Origin: Isoetes taiwanensis | Lineage: Eukaryota > Streptophyta > Lycopodiopsida > Isoetales > Isoetaceae | DNA: 64,000 bases | Assembly: GCA_021234155.1 (NCBI GenBank) | Contig: JAJEKV010000075.1 | Coordinates: forward strand, 58,001-122,000 | Reading direction: 5' to 3' | In this document: one piece after another, positions 23,462-34,655 of the stretch | Numbering within the stretch: position 1 is the stretch's first letter | How the letters are laid out: each line of letters begins with the position of its first letter | Program-made: the position numbers and the translations under genes | Notes under the pieces: generated by a model | Database searches by the model: none | What the model was told of the DNA's origin: nothing | Seen by the model: only the letters and a program-made list of their open reading frames with translations

Positions 23462-24175
23462 GTGAAAAGTTCTAATATTGCTGGGAGCAAGTTCTCAAAG
23501 GAATTATGCCCCAAAAGTGAAGAAGAAAAGGAGAAAATGAGCAAGGTGCCATATAGACAATTAATTGCAAGCTTGTTATTCATTGCCAATAACACAAGAC
23601 CTGACATAGCTTTCATAGTAAATGTCTTGAGTAGACACAATAGTAATCGAGGGTATGGGCATTGGCTAGCAGCTAAAAAGGTGTTAAGGTTTTTGAAAGG
23701 AACGAAAGATACATGGATTATTTACTGCTCAAAAGACTTGAGATTGAAAAGCTATAGTGATGCAGATTGGTGTGGAGATCTAGATGAACGTAAATCCACA
23801 TCAGGATACATTTTAATGTTAGGAGGAGCACTAATAAGTTGGAGAAGCAAAAAACAATCATCAAAAGCACTTTCAACAGCAGAATCAGAATATGCTTCAA
23901 CTACTCTAGCTGCAAAGGCGATTATATGGACCAGAAGATTCTTGGATGAGTTAGAAATAAAACAGGAAAAAAGCACAGAATTATTTTGTGACAACCAAAG
24001 TTGTATAGTCATGACAAAAAAAATCCACAAGCACATTGAAATGGAGATGCATTACATAAGAGATATGGTGAACAAAGGATTTATCCAGTTAAAGTATATC
24101 AAGTCTGAAAACCAACTAGCAGATATCATGACAAAGGCATTAGGTTGGAAGAGATTTCAGAAACTGTCAGCATAA
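23444..24175 (+). CDS. Copia RNase H domain
   Basis: This frame continues the polyprotein after the frameshift. It carries the connection QLIASLLFIANNTRPDIAF, the RNase H start YSDADWCGDLDERKSTSGYI, then KQSSKALSTAESEYAS and LFCDNQSCI, with the catalytic Asp and Glu residues visible. It ends QLADIMTKALGW, typical of copia C termini. Overlap with the previous frame is 18 bases. Confidence 0.85.
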   Translation: MQECNLVKSSNIAGSKFSKELCPKSEEEKEKMSKVPYRQLIASLLFIANNTRPDIAFIVNVLSRHNSNRGYGHWLAAKKVLRFLKGTKDTWIIYCSKDLRLKSYSDADWCGDLDERKSTSGYILMLGGALISWRSKKQSSKALSTAESEYASTTLAAKAIIWTRRFLDELEIKQEKSTELFCDNQSCIVMTKKIHKHIEMEMHYIRDMVNKGFIQLKYIKSENQLADIMTKALGWKRFQKLSA

Positions 24176-24250
24176 TTGAATTGCAGAGATATTAAATTGT
24201 GACATGAAAGGGGAATATTAAGGTTCATATCATAATTAATATCTGGAGGA

Positions 24251-25108
24251 CAAGCTGTTGAAGAAAAAAGGTCACTAAGATATTAACACAGTTGAGAATA
24301 CATGAACAAGATTTGAAGTTTAAATGCTGGAGAATAGAGGTTAAATGTTGACCTTATATTTGAGTCAATACAGAAACAAGGTTTGAAGTACAAATGTTGG
24401 AAAAATGCAAGCTAGATATTGATCTTATATTTAGGTCAATGCATAATCGAAGTGCATGAAAATGTCTATAATCAATGGTTAACCATTGACTTAATCTGGA
24501 AGAATATTCCAGGGCCTTATCAAAATACTTGGAGCCTTTTTTGGTTCAAACTGATTTGGTCCAATGCAAAGATGGCATGAAGATTGTATAGTTCCGGAAA
24601 CTTGCAAGCGGTCTGGCATGACCGCCGGACTGCTGAGATAAATTAAGGAGAATAGCAGATCATTTACATCGAGGTGGGACGAGTTATCTCGATACAAGGT
24701 TGGGTGAGTATATGATATTTCTGAATCGAAATAATGCAATGCTACAGTGTTAAGAGCAGTATCAAATGAATAGTGGTAGAGCATTATAAGTTATATGGTT
24801 AGTGAATCTTATTATTTTAAAGTACATATTATTACATTGTTATAGACAACATAAGTCACTTAAGGGAGTTGTTGAATTTAAGTGTTTAAGCTCATTGGTC
24901 ACATTATCTGTGATGTTGTTGTGTTGATAAGCTTATTAAAGTTGTACTTGAACAATATTATTTCATTTTTCCTTGTAATTTCTGACAATACACCCACTTC
25001 GAAACATAATATGTACGATAGATAGCAAAGGTTACAGGAGATCGCAGTAGCAAAGACTACTGGAGGGTTAACCCTATTGCAGATACATTAGATGAATACA
25101 TTAGCAAG
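24251..25108. other. Probable copia 3' LTR remnant and spacer
   Basis: Non-coding. Two imperfect direct repeats of about 65 bases lie at about 24305-24370 and 24375-24440, both containing a TTTGAAGT-AAATG-TGGA segment and CTTATATTT-GGTCAAT. This may be LTR sequence, but no matching 5' LTR exists to prove it. Confidence 0.4.
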
Positions 25109-26757
25109 ATGATGATTACATTAGCATTGCAGGATAAACATACTATAGTATTTGCAAGCAAACAATGGTCTGCCCTGGAAGAAAGATACACTAGGATGGA
25201 AAAGAGTGCTGTTGCACTCATGTTTCTTATTAATAGACAAGGACATTTGCTTCTGAAAAGTCAAGTCCAAGTTTACATGAAACAAAACCCAATGGGTTTG
25301 CTATTTGGCAAGGCAACCAATAAACCAAAAATCCAGAGATGGGCTTGTAAGTTGCAAAGTTATGATATTTCTGTAAAAGAATTGCATTTGGTACGAAGTC
25401 CTAGCCTCTACTTGCCTTACATATTTTTTGACCATGAAGATGAATTGGACACTACTGACACCTCACTTGCAGTGGCACATTTAGAGGTAACTCAAGGAAT
25501 AGAATAGAATAGAATAGAATAGTTTTTTTAACGTCCACGAAGACCAATAGGTCATGGGACCCATAAGGAGACCAAGCCAAGGGAGGGTGGCAGCAACCTA
25601 TTCGAGACTTTTTGCAATATGGGATCATCTTCCCAAGCCTCACACCAAGTCAAAAAAGGAGACTCAAAGACAAATGCAGACAATTCAAGTTGATAGACAA
25701 TGTCTTGTGCAAAGTCAACTGAGATGGGATCTTGTTGAGGTGTGTAGATGAAGATGAGTCTGCCCTAGTTATCAGAGAAATGCATAAAGGTATATGTAGA
25801 GGACATTTTGCTGGGGATACTACAGCAAAAAAGATTCTCAGGTCTGGATATTACTGGCCTACTATTTTTAGAGATTGTTATGAGATCATAAAGACTTGCC
25901 ATCAATGTCATATTTTTAGCAAAAGAATTTTATTACCAATTTGCCCGAATCCTATCATATCTCCGTGACCTTTTCAGATTTGGGGGTTAGATTATATTGG
26001 CCCCATTAATCCCTCTTTCCGCAGTCAGCATCAACATATCATTGTGGCCCGAGATTATTTTACCAAGTGGGGCGTAAGCCATACCTTTGAGGCAAGGCTA
26101 ATGCCTTCACAACCCAAAGGTTTCTACATGAATAGGTTTGTGCTAGGTTTGGTATTCCTCTCCGGTTGCATTCCGATAGGGGTACACCTTTGTTAATGAA
26201 GTCATTGCTAACTTGTTGAGCATTTTGAAGGTCAAGCATACCAAAAGCTCTTCATACTACCCTCAAGGTAATGGGCAAGTGAAGCTACTAACAAAGTGTT
26301 GAAAATATTCTGTAAGACAATTGAGGTCAACCGAGGGATTGGCATGTCAAAATAGTGGATGCACTTTGGGCTTATAGAGTCACTATCAAAACAAACTACA
26401 AATCACACACCTTTCAATTTGGTTTATGGCATAGAGGCGCTTTTACAAGAGAACTCGAGTTGTTCTTTGAGATTGGCTCATAAATTATGTTTACCTTTTG
26501 AACATGCTTTGCAGAAAGATTGGATGCCTTGTTACATCTAGATGAATATAGAATGGAAGTCGAGAATACTAATTTCTTTGAAAAAGGCTAAAGATCCGGC
26601 TGCATTCAAAGCTGCACATAGAATGCATGGTACTTTTAGGAAGGGAGAGCTTGTCCTCAAGTGGAATAAGTCAAAGGAAGATTCAGCTGGCAATTTTGAT
26701 AATATTTGGGAAGGACCCTTTGTAGCGCTAGAATCTGCAAGTACCAACTCTTATTAA
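25109..26757 (+). mobile_element. Ty3/gypsy fragment: RNase H and integrase
   Basis: RNase H: VFASKQWSALEERYTRMEKS (25150-25210). Integrase zinc finger: EMHKGICRGHFAG, YYWPTI and CHQCH (25775-25912). Integrase core start WGLDYIGPI (about 25985). C-terminal TNHTPFNLVYGIEALLQ (26391-26445). RT and upstream domains and both LTRs are missing. Stops and frame changes are common. An AATAG-tailed short insertion (25497-25600) interrupts the RNase H-integrase linker. No chromodomain is seen. Confidence 0.75.
25497..25522. repeat. AATAG tandem repeat inside the Ty3 fragment
   Basis: Five AATAG units followed by a T run. It probably marks the 3' tail of a short minus-strand LINE insertion. Confidence 0.65.
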
Positions 26758-27639
26758 GCTCTAAGAGGTTGCCTCAGGAATGCTGTTACCAAATCCTATC
26801 AACATCCTGCACTTGAAAAGGGTATTGGGACCAGCATGCTTGCTTGTCCCCTATAGTAGGTTTAGAGTAGTTAGATCAATTTGACTTTTGAGCACATTAC
26901 TTTGATAAGTTAATTTTATGTTTGTAGGTTGGGCTGACCAGAGGACAGTATAAGTGATCCTAAGAAGAGAATGATTACTAATGTTTTACCAAGTGTCATA
27001 TGCGGGGAGCATCCTTTTTCCATCTCTATTCATCCATCATAAGTGGTCCCGCTACCCATTTAGACTTCTTACTCTTGTTTTTCATTCCCATAAAAGCACT
27101 CTCTGCGACTTGAGCTTCACCACCATAGCAGAGCTGCAAGGATTTGAGATTAAGTAGTTTGTGTGTTTCCATGACAGTGCATTCTTTCTCCATTTTTTAT
27201 TCATCTGTCATAAGTAGTCCCGCTATCCATTTAGACTCCTTATTCTTGTTTTCATTTCCAAAAGAAGAGAGCACTCTGCAATTCAGCTTCACCACCATAG
27301 CAGAATTGCAATTTTTGAAAATCAAGGAGGAAACATACATTTTCTTGTTTTGGCGAGATCTCAACACTTGCACATTCACCTCATCCACACCCATACACTC
27401 CATCCCCATCACCACCCTATCATATTCACACTCATTCTCACCTTTTTCCACTCATCATTATTCCATTCACATCATCCTATCACCACATTCATACTCATTC
27501 CATCAATACTTGCACTTTACACTCTCACTCTATCATGTTCTCACTTAGACACCTTGGTACAAAGTTGAAGACCCCTCTATGTATTCACTTTTGACATTAT
27601 ATGGCTGAGGGAACCAGCCATTTTCTTGTTTTATGCGGT
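26758..27639. other. Non-coding, tandemly duplicated and pyrimidine-rich
   Basis: It contains an imperfect tandem duplication (27013-27150 and 27183-27312), then a C/T/A-rich tract with CACTCATT-type words (27350-27560). No gene supported. Confidence 0.5.
27013..27312. repeat. Imperfect tandem duplication, unit about 165 bases
   Basis: Both copies contain CATCCATCATAAGTGGTCCC or a close variant (CATCTGTCATAAGTAGTCCC), CCATTTAGACT, and AGCTTCACCACCATAGCAGA in the same order. Confidence 0.75.
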
Positions 27640-29242
27640 TGTAGCGTTGCCCAAAGACAAGATCCTGGCCCCAGACATATATCCCATCTTGCCACAAATC
27701 GTATTACGCCACCCCAACCGACGTACCCGACATGTAGCGGGTAGCCCCTGGGGGGGCAACTTGCAAGGTGTGTGCATTTATTAATGTGCACATTTCCCCA
27801 TGTGCACATTCATCTATGTACACACATTTTCCCATGTGGACACTTTATGCCACCTAGTCAATAAGGGCAAAGTGGGCCCATACCCAATTATCCTACATGC
27901 TTAAAGCGGGATAATTGGAAACCCTAACCCTAACCCCTTGTCTATTTAGGTAAAGGAAACCCTAACTTGCTATTTTCATTCATGCCATTTTAGGGCTCGG
28001 TTTTATTTGCCCTGGGGAGTCAAACCCCCGCCTCCCGGACTCTGCGAGCGATTTGACTCCATTAGTTTCCCCTTCCTAGCTTCATCTTCTAGCAGCTCAA
28101 AGAGATGGTCGAAGTTCGTGAGGCGGGAGGGGAGCCAAGGATCAGAGTATTTAGTCAATTTAATAGCCTAAACCGCCTTCCGGTCATTGAATCAAGAGGG
28201 TTTAGCCTATTAAATTGCCCATAGTTTTAACTATTTAGATCCCGGATACCAAGCTCTAACTAAAGAACCTAACTCTATGATGTAGATTAGATCTTGTTCT
28301 TTAGTTCTTTTCCGTGATGTATATGGATGATGTATCTATGTGAACTCATTGTATTGAAAGGGGTAGAGACCCTAAAGCCTAATAGTTGATGTTTCCTAGC
28401 TAGCCTCTTTTAGCACAATCGTAAATTCGGCTTTTGTGTACAAGAACCACACCTGGTTGTGGGTGAAGGGGGCGAGGACGGGCTCATAAGGAGGTTCGTG
28501 TTTCGACTCTTGAACGATCCCCCTGGTGTGTAAAGCCCACCGGGATCATCGCGGACTAGGTTCAATGGCTTGCCACTTTGAGTGTGGGCAAGGCATGGGC
28601 TCGACACCCGGGAGTGATGTGTCACTCTCCATTGGGTTCAAGTCTAATAAGGGCGCGGGCCCTCTAGTCGCCTTTGAGTCAAGCATGTAGATCTCTGGAG
28701 GGAGTGATCCCACCGCCCCACGTAACCGGGAGATGTAACCCGGTGAATAGCCCCCTTTGGCTATGCATCCGGCAAGCCATCCCAGTCCCAACACTCTTCA
28801 ACCTACCGCAAGCAGTGCAATGTGGAGGGGCGATGGAGTGGACTACCCTAAGCCATGTTCTCATGCCGCCCAAATCCATTGCCATGAATTCCGTACGCAA
28901 TGAACTGAGACCCAAGCCGCCACCATTCCCCGAGTCCGAGCCTTGATAGAAACCCCATATGTGATGTGCTGCCGATCTTTGTCTATGCAGATATATGGAT
29001 GAGCCACCCTCTCGAGGTGGTTCGTGGTGATGATATTGTATAATCGACATGTATGTTTATGCTTCCAGTTTAGGTAGGCCCCGAGGGAGAGGGGTAAAAA
29101 TGACCCCTTCATTCTTCCCTAATCGAACTCATCAAGGTTGCAGCGGATACATGGAGGGCCATGTATCGCGATGAAGTCGGTATGGGGATGAACTCCTGTT
29201 TGTATATGGTGAGTGCACCGTATATGAGTAGGGGACGTCACA
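27640..29242 (+). repeat. 5' LTR of the H3-chromovirus
   Basis: It matches the 3' LTR from the TGTG-type start to the ACGTCACA end. Boundaries: the start is inferred by alignment (TGTAGCGTTG against TGTGACGTTC), and the end is fixed by the PBS two bases later. It contains telobox motifs and a region conserved with the LTR at 50296. Confidence 0.8.
27919..27966 (+). promoter_or_regulatory. Telobox cluster in the 5' LTR
   Basis: AAACCCTAACCCTAACCCC followed 20 bases later by AAACCCTAAC. These match the plant telobox AAACCCTAA, which in Arabidopsis is bound by TRB proteins. The same pair is in the 3' LTR and flanks a TATA box in the related LTR at 50296. Confidence 0.6.
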
Positions 29243-29243
29243 G

Positions 29244-29260
29244 TGGTATCAGAGCAATGT
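29244..29260 (+). other. Primer-binding site for initiator tRNA-Met
   Basis: TGGTATCAGAGCAATGT directly after the LTR end and one spacer base. TGGTATCAGAGC is the standard plant PBS complementary to the 3' end of tRNA-iMet. Confidence 0.9.
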
Positions 29261-30394
29261 TCTTGGAGACCAAGAGCAAAGCACCGCCATGCTTCCAAGT
29301 AGTACTAACTTGATAGGATCCTCAAACCTCAAAAAGTGGGAAATTTTTTCTCATTTTGTAGTATATGCTAAGCTAGTAACGCTTAAGTTTAATTGGAACA
29401 TAAAAGACTAAAAACGCTGAGCCAAATCTTTCTAAGGCAAGAAGAAGGTCTCACACGTCGCCGTGAAAGCAAAAACCAAGACTCCGGGTTTCCTCGGGCT
29501 AACGCGGCGCAGACATTAGGCCCTAAACACCTTAATACTTGATGAATCTTAACCAGGTAACATGTCAGATCGAGTTTTAAGGTAGGATTTAGCTACATTT
29601 GTATATTACACCCCTAAAAATATACCTAGAAATCATATAATTTAGTTCAAAAATTCACAATGTCTCACACGGCCGAGCCGTGAGCTTGATCTAATTGTTA
29701 GCTCGGCCTCCAACATCGCGGTGGAGACCAGTAAGTTAAAAACTTTAAAATAAATATATGTTTTAAGTCAATAGATGCCCCGCACATTAAATAGAGCAAC
29801 TTGAATTTTGACCTAAAATTGCCCATCTATAAATAGATCTAGACCCCCTCATTTGTACGCTTCCTCCTTAGAAAATCGCTTCCGCCCCCTAAGGCGCATT
29901 TTTGGGCGCCGACCTCTGATCGATCGGACCATAAGACATGGGCCGTAACCAACAGCATCGCTAGGGTTCATCGAGGGAGATCTAAACCGCCATCGCCTCT
30001 TACTTCGGGCCGGATGCTTCACGAAGCGCTATCTTAACAGAGGGAGACCAACCTTCGTCGAGTGAAGGGACGAGTCGAAGCACCCGCGTATGATTCCGCC
30101 AGAGGGAGCACAAGACCAGGAGGTAGACCACTGGTCGGACCAAGAGGACGGCAATCGATGCCCAACGTAAGTGCTCGAGGAAATTGGAGGGCGAGGACGA
30201 TGAGACGCGTAAGGTCCCCGAAGTGTAGAGAAGGAGAAGCAAGATAAGGCGCAACAGAGCTTGGTGAGGCCAAGGAGCACTTAAGAGTCAGAGGCGCCCA
30301 ACTCCCGAGCTGACCATGGAGGAAGAACTTGAAGCCCTGATCCGAGAGGAGGGAGGCAAAGGAGCAAGATGAGTGGGAGGGAGCCCACCCCCAG
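29261..30394 (+). other. Leader between PBS and the H3-like ORF
   Basis: It holds two copies of a TCTCACACG module (29448 and 29662) and a TATA box TATAAATAG at 29828. An ATG follows 110 bases later at 29938 but its frame stops after eight codons. The rest is GC-rich, coding-like sequence broken in all frames, probably the decayed N-terminal part of the H3-like protein. Confidence 0.5.
29828..29836 (+). promoter_or_regulatory. TATA box before the H3-like ORF
   Basis: TATAAATAG 110 bases upstream of an ATG at 29938, the same arrangement as before gag. It may start a separate transcript for the H3-like protein. Confidence 0.4.
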
Positions 30395-31275
30395 TTGCAG
30401 GGAGGAGGAGCAGCCATGGGGCGGGATCAAGAAACACGGCAAAAAGAACGCCGGGAGAGGAAGAGGGCGAGAAGAAGAGGAAGAGGGAGGAGCAGGAGGC
30501 CAAGGAGACCGAGGAATGGAGGCGTAAGAAAGGAAAATTCGGCGGGAGGCGGCCAAAGGAAAATCAAGAAGGTTCCACCTAACAAAGATCGCTATCGAGG
30601 AGCTCTACCGGACAAACCCAAACGGGCGGTCCAACCACTCGACGACGAGGGACTTCAACCCCTAACACAAAGGTGGGAGTTCCTTCTGCACCCCTGTGGG
30701 AAGAGCGTGTGGATCAAGAACAAAGCGGACCCGACGAACAAGTGCAGAAGCCTCCTCGCCATATCCAACTTGGGACAGAAGAAACAGCCACCATACCGCC
30801 CGGAGAATCGTATGATGATAATCAAGGTCCACGAGAGGAACCCGAGAGAGCACAACGCGCTCATGAGGAAGTGGGAGGCCGACAACTCCTACTACCGTGA
30901 GAATGTGGTCAGAATTATCGGCGACAAGGCCCATCGAAGAAGCAACTCTAAGGTCAGGCCAGAGAAGCCCAAGCCTCCCAAGAAGCCAAAAAAAGAGAGC
31001 CAGAAAAAGGAGATGGAGACGAAAGCACTACGGGAGATTAGGCACTTTCAAACAAGTAGCCTTCGGGTTTCCTAATCCCCGATGCACCGTCAGCCGCATT
31101 AGTCGAGAAGTAATACAGAATACAACACCGCATGAGGGTGATGGATGAAATGTTGTCGGGCATTACAGAAGCTAAATCGAAAGCAAAACTGGTGCAAAGA
31201 CTTTGAAGATTCCACAAACAAGACTGCATGCCAAGCGCAGTAACCTTAATGAAGAAGGATATGCACTTGGGGCTG
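30395..31275 (+). pseudogene. Retrotransposon ORF1 with broken histone H3-like C-terminal domain
   Basis: An open frame (30395-31075) encodes a very basic N-terminal part (RERKRARRRGRGRSRRPRRP), a helical charged middle (HNALMRKWEADNSYYRENVV), a Pro/Lys tract (KPKPPKKPKKESQKK), then ALREIRHFQ, the start of the histone H3 fold (alpha-N helix). The frame is then lost. The rest of the fold can be followed across frames: APSAALVEK, then EAKSKAKLVQRL aligned to the alpha-2 helix, HAKR, and VTLMKKDMHLGL aligned to the H3 segment VT-MPKD-LA. At least two frameshifts and one stop disrupt it. Position, neighbours and fold are the same as in the intact domain at 53032. Confidence 0.7.
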
Positions 31276-32015
31276 TAATTAAGGAGAGCCCTATTAATTT
31301 TTGTAAATCAAAAATTTTGTTTAATACAAGTGTTTTTGAGTAGGCTATGTGTATAAATGTACTTAACTAAACCGAAGTTAGCAAGTAACGGCTTTTGTTT
31401 TAGTTAAATTGAACATTTTAGAGCAAGTAGAGGATGTCTCACACGCCGCCACGTAAGCAAAACCAAGACTTTAGGTCTTGACCTGGGCGCAACGTGTGAG
31501 ACCATATCCAAATTAGACCAAAACACCTCCAAATCAACCAAGTAAGGGGTCAATCTTGCCTAACTTGATGAGTCTATCATGATTTGACCCTTAGATCACC
31601 CAAATTGGACAAGTTTTGACCAAGATGGGGCAGATGTCTCACACGTCAAAGGCCAGAGCAAAACCAAGACTCTAGGTCTTGACTCGGGCTAATGTGCTAG
31701 ACTTCCTAGCATTTTCTCCACCATGCCATGTCCAATTGACCTCTACTTTGTTGCAATAGATTCATTAGATAATCCCAGTCATGCTCAAACCCTCAAATTA
31801 GCCTTCCAATTCCCATTTGAACCTCAACATAGGCTAGAATTGCCCAACCCCAAGAGTTTTTCAAGTCACCCAAAAATTAGGGTTTTCCCCTAGTCTATAA
31901 ATAGGCTCCCATTTCTCACTTACCATCCTACAAGTTTGCTCCGCATCTTCTAGGCAATTTTCCAGCCCCCGAGGCGCTCCGATCCGGCTTGTTAGTCCCA
32001 TCTTCCCTAGATCCA
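31276..32015 (+). other. Spacer between H3-like ORF and gag, with repeats and internal promoter
   Basis: Two copies of a TCTCACACG-AAAACCAAGACT-TAGGTCTTGAC module (31435-31500 and 31635-31700) and a TATA box at 31896. No open frame. Confidence 0.6.
31896..31905 (+). promoter_or_regulatory. Internal TATA box upstream of gag
   Basis: TATAAATAGG 120 bases before the gag ATG at 32016. The related element has TATAAAAGGGG 118 bases before its gag ATG, with similar C/T-rich leader sequence (CATTTCTCACTTACC versus TCTCTTTACC) in between. Plain inference: a separate gag-pol transcript. Confidence 0.6.
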
Positions 32016-33960
32016 TGGCAAATCGGCCGACTTCAGCGATGTATGCGCCAAAGGCTCCATGCAGTACCGAGACCGATGTCAATGCCATTTTTCAAGTTTT
32101 TTCAAAAGAGATAGATGTTCAAGCCACCCCACGCGCCACCCCAAAGATATAGATAAGTCTTGACCGAAGTTCCAAGCTAGGTAGGACCGTCCCCCTAGTG
32201 CAGCCCCCTTGTACAAAGCTATTTTGTTCCCCGGCCATCCCTTCCAAGCATTTTTGGGTGATGTTCCAAACATTGCTGGCACTGACCAAGGGGCCGTAGG
32301 TTGCCGATTACATGGTCTTGACAGCTGACAATGACCAAGTATTTCTCCTACACCGGGCCGCCGTAGTAATCTTTCTTTTCCCAGGCTAAAAATCCCATGG
32401 GGAAACCTCTATCCCTCCCATGGATGGGACCCCATAGCCTCCTCAAAGAAAGAGACCAGCTCCTTCTCATAGCACTAAATGTGAGCAAGAAGGAAGAGCG
32501 TAAGACAGGAATCTGAAGGCTTAGGACTACGCCAAGCTCAACCCGCCAGAGGAGCGCCAGCTTAGCTGGAGCAGAGTTACGTTTAACTTTGAACTAAACC
32601 GCGAATTCCGTGATCGCTTCCCCATTTGGGCTAGGTATCACAAGCCTACCCCCTATCATCATCGACGCTGGAAGAGTACCTGCCACCATATCCGTAACCT
32701 TCCTGGGATGCAGAGAAAGGGGAGTACTAACTCGACGAAGTTGTCGCACTAAAACCGCTGCAACAACCGACCGATGATTTCATCGCCCCGAGGAGCTCCG
32801 AATTCCCGCCCGTAAGAGAAGCCGACACCTACACCGGGAGTCGACTTCGCATATCCAAGCCTTACAAAGAACATCGTGCAAATAATGGAAGCTCTGACCT
32901 ACCGCCCGAAGAGGAGTTCTATGCCATCCAAGAACGGATGGGGATCCGTGGCAAGACCATCTAACATTTTGATGCCGAAGCCAGCCTCCGCAGAGAAGAG
33001 GCGATCGATATCAGCGAAGTTTCATCAACAATCGTGATTACAGAGAGTTCACCCAGGTGGAGTCCATGAATATGCCGAAGACATAGAGAGGGTGGCCAGA
33101 GGCTGACCTAATCAACAACGTCGCACAATGGACGTGTCGCCGAGATACTACCTCCCCCCCGCCGATGGATCGAGAATAGCGGTAATAATCGCAAAAATTC
33201 AGCCCCCGGGCTTAAGAAGGTGTGTTCATGCTCATCGCGACTCTGCTTTAGGCTTTGGCATGCATGCTCTACTGGCTTCAAACACCGACTATGCCGCCTT
33301 AGTCAAGAGAACGATGGCACTTGACATCTTCGACCGCCATACCCCACCGCCCCGTGGAAGAGGGAAAAGGACAGCGCCTACACGGCCTGAATCAGGCAGA
33401 GTAGAAGACTTTGGTGCAAGCCTTGCGTGGCGGGGACGTCAACCAACATCCTCGTGAACTTGGGACCTTCGGTAGGAACGCCCAAGTTAAGAAGTTTCTT
33501 GAGGATAACCCATCCTACCTTATTTCAAGAATAGTTACTCTTGATCCCTGAGACTTTGTATTAAGATATTATATAATATAAATATAATTTCTTTTGCACT
33601 TTAAATACTTTGTTGATGTATTTTGTTCCACAACTATACCAACAAACACATGTAATGCAATAGAACAAATAAGACTAACCAGAAAGCCATGATCCACTTG
33701 TGTATGCAGCTAGAGGCCCAGATCAGCGTAACAACAACCCCAAGATGGTATCGTAAGTCCAAGGCAATAAGCTTTGCAAGGAACAGTGGCCCGTAACAGC
33801 GACGAGGCAAAAGAAGATTACTGTGATAAAGGCAAGGCAACAGGGAGTTATAGCCCTAGATCAGCCCTCAGTCCATTTTAAAGCCCCATATAGTGGCAAA
33901 CTATGGGAAGCAGCAGGAGAAGAAGCAGGTGTCCTTCAAGGACAAACAAGAGGGGTCAAA
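32016..33960 (+). pseudogene. gag (capsid) of the H3-chromovirus
   Basis: It starts ATGGCAAATCGGCC (MANRPTSAMYAPK). Coding pieces in changing frames include FNFELNREFRDRFPIWARYH near 32590 and MDVSPRYYLPPADGSR at 33128. It is proline/arginine rich toward the end (HTPPPRGRGKR). Gag would form the virus-like particle. More than five frameshifts and stops are present. Boundary with protease is approximate. Confidence 0.6.
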
Positions 33961-34015
33961 CTACTCCAAAGCAGTGCGGTCCTTCTTGCAAGCCATGCCC
34001 AAGGAGAAGAGATGA

Positions 34016-34655
34016 GTGCATAGAGAAGCAAAGCTTTGTTTCGTGTGCTTCCAGCCAAGGGCCACAGACGAACCGCGCCTTCGCCATGAGCGCTATGGGC
34101 TAGCGGAGTTGGGTGGATGGGACACTGCCCCGGGACGACGACGCGGCGAGGCAAAGATGACTATATTTGGTGAGTGTCACATCTTTGCTGCCATAGATAC
34201 AGAACAAGCAGAGAATCAGTATAAGGTAATTTCCACAGTAGGGAAGGCCAAGGCCAAATCTTTCATAGTCCTGATAGACCGGGAAGTAGCCACAACTTTG
34301 CATCCCCAAGAATGGTTGAGATGTTGAAGTTGAAACCATTGAAGTCAAAGCCGAGGCCCGTAGTCTTAGCAAGTGGAGCAGTAAGGCAAACGGCAGGCAA
34401 AAGAATAAACTTTGACATCCAGATGGGGGCAGAAGTAATGGGCATCGGCAAGTATGACTTGATAATAGGAATGGAGTATCTTGGACCAGCAGGGGCCATC
34501 ATTGATTGTGGAAAGCGGAAGGTGACCCTCACAATGCCCGACGACAAAATCATTGAGATCACAAAGAAGTTGCTCCCATCATGCAAAGGTATGTCTAGTA
34601 AGTGCGGCCGCCAAGTGCATAAAGAGCGAGCAGGTGGCATATATCTTCAAGCTTG
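34016..34655 (+). pseudogene. Zinc knuckle and aspartic protease region
   Basis: KLCFVCFQPRA (about 34032) resembles the gag zinc knuckle. KAKSFIVLIDREVATTLHP (about 34250-34305) is the retropepsin region, in which the usual Asp-Ser/Thr-Gly triad has become Asp-Arg-Glu. The frame changes near 34312, then DLIIGMEYLGPAGAIIDCG (34457-34510) matches the protease C-terminal half (G-x-D-W/Y-L). The protease matures the polyprotein; this copy lacks its active-site triad. Confidence 0.65.

Larger units (their letters stand above)
22063..24250 (+). mobile_element. Ty1/copia retrotransposon, 5'-truncated
   Basis: It begins inside the integrase (NGIAERKN then MLKHAGLSNFLWEEVV, 22070-22175), continues through reverse transcriptase and RNase H, and ends with a polypurine tract GAAAGGGGAA at 24206-24215. 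Gag, protease and the integrase catalytic core are missing, and no 5' LTR was found. The order integrase-RT-RNase H is diagnostic of Ty1/copia. Confidence 0.85.

Noticed and set aside
27144-27548. 134-codon plus-strand frame rich in Ser, His and Thr
   Set aside because: Arises from a tandem duplication and a CACTCATT-rich tract, not protein-like.
30034-30556. Several minus-strand open frames rich in Ser, Leu and Pro
   Set aside because: Opposite-strand shadows of the Arg/Glu-rich ORF1 of the 27.6 kb element.
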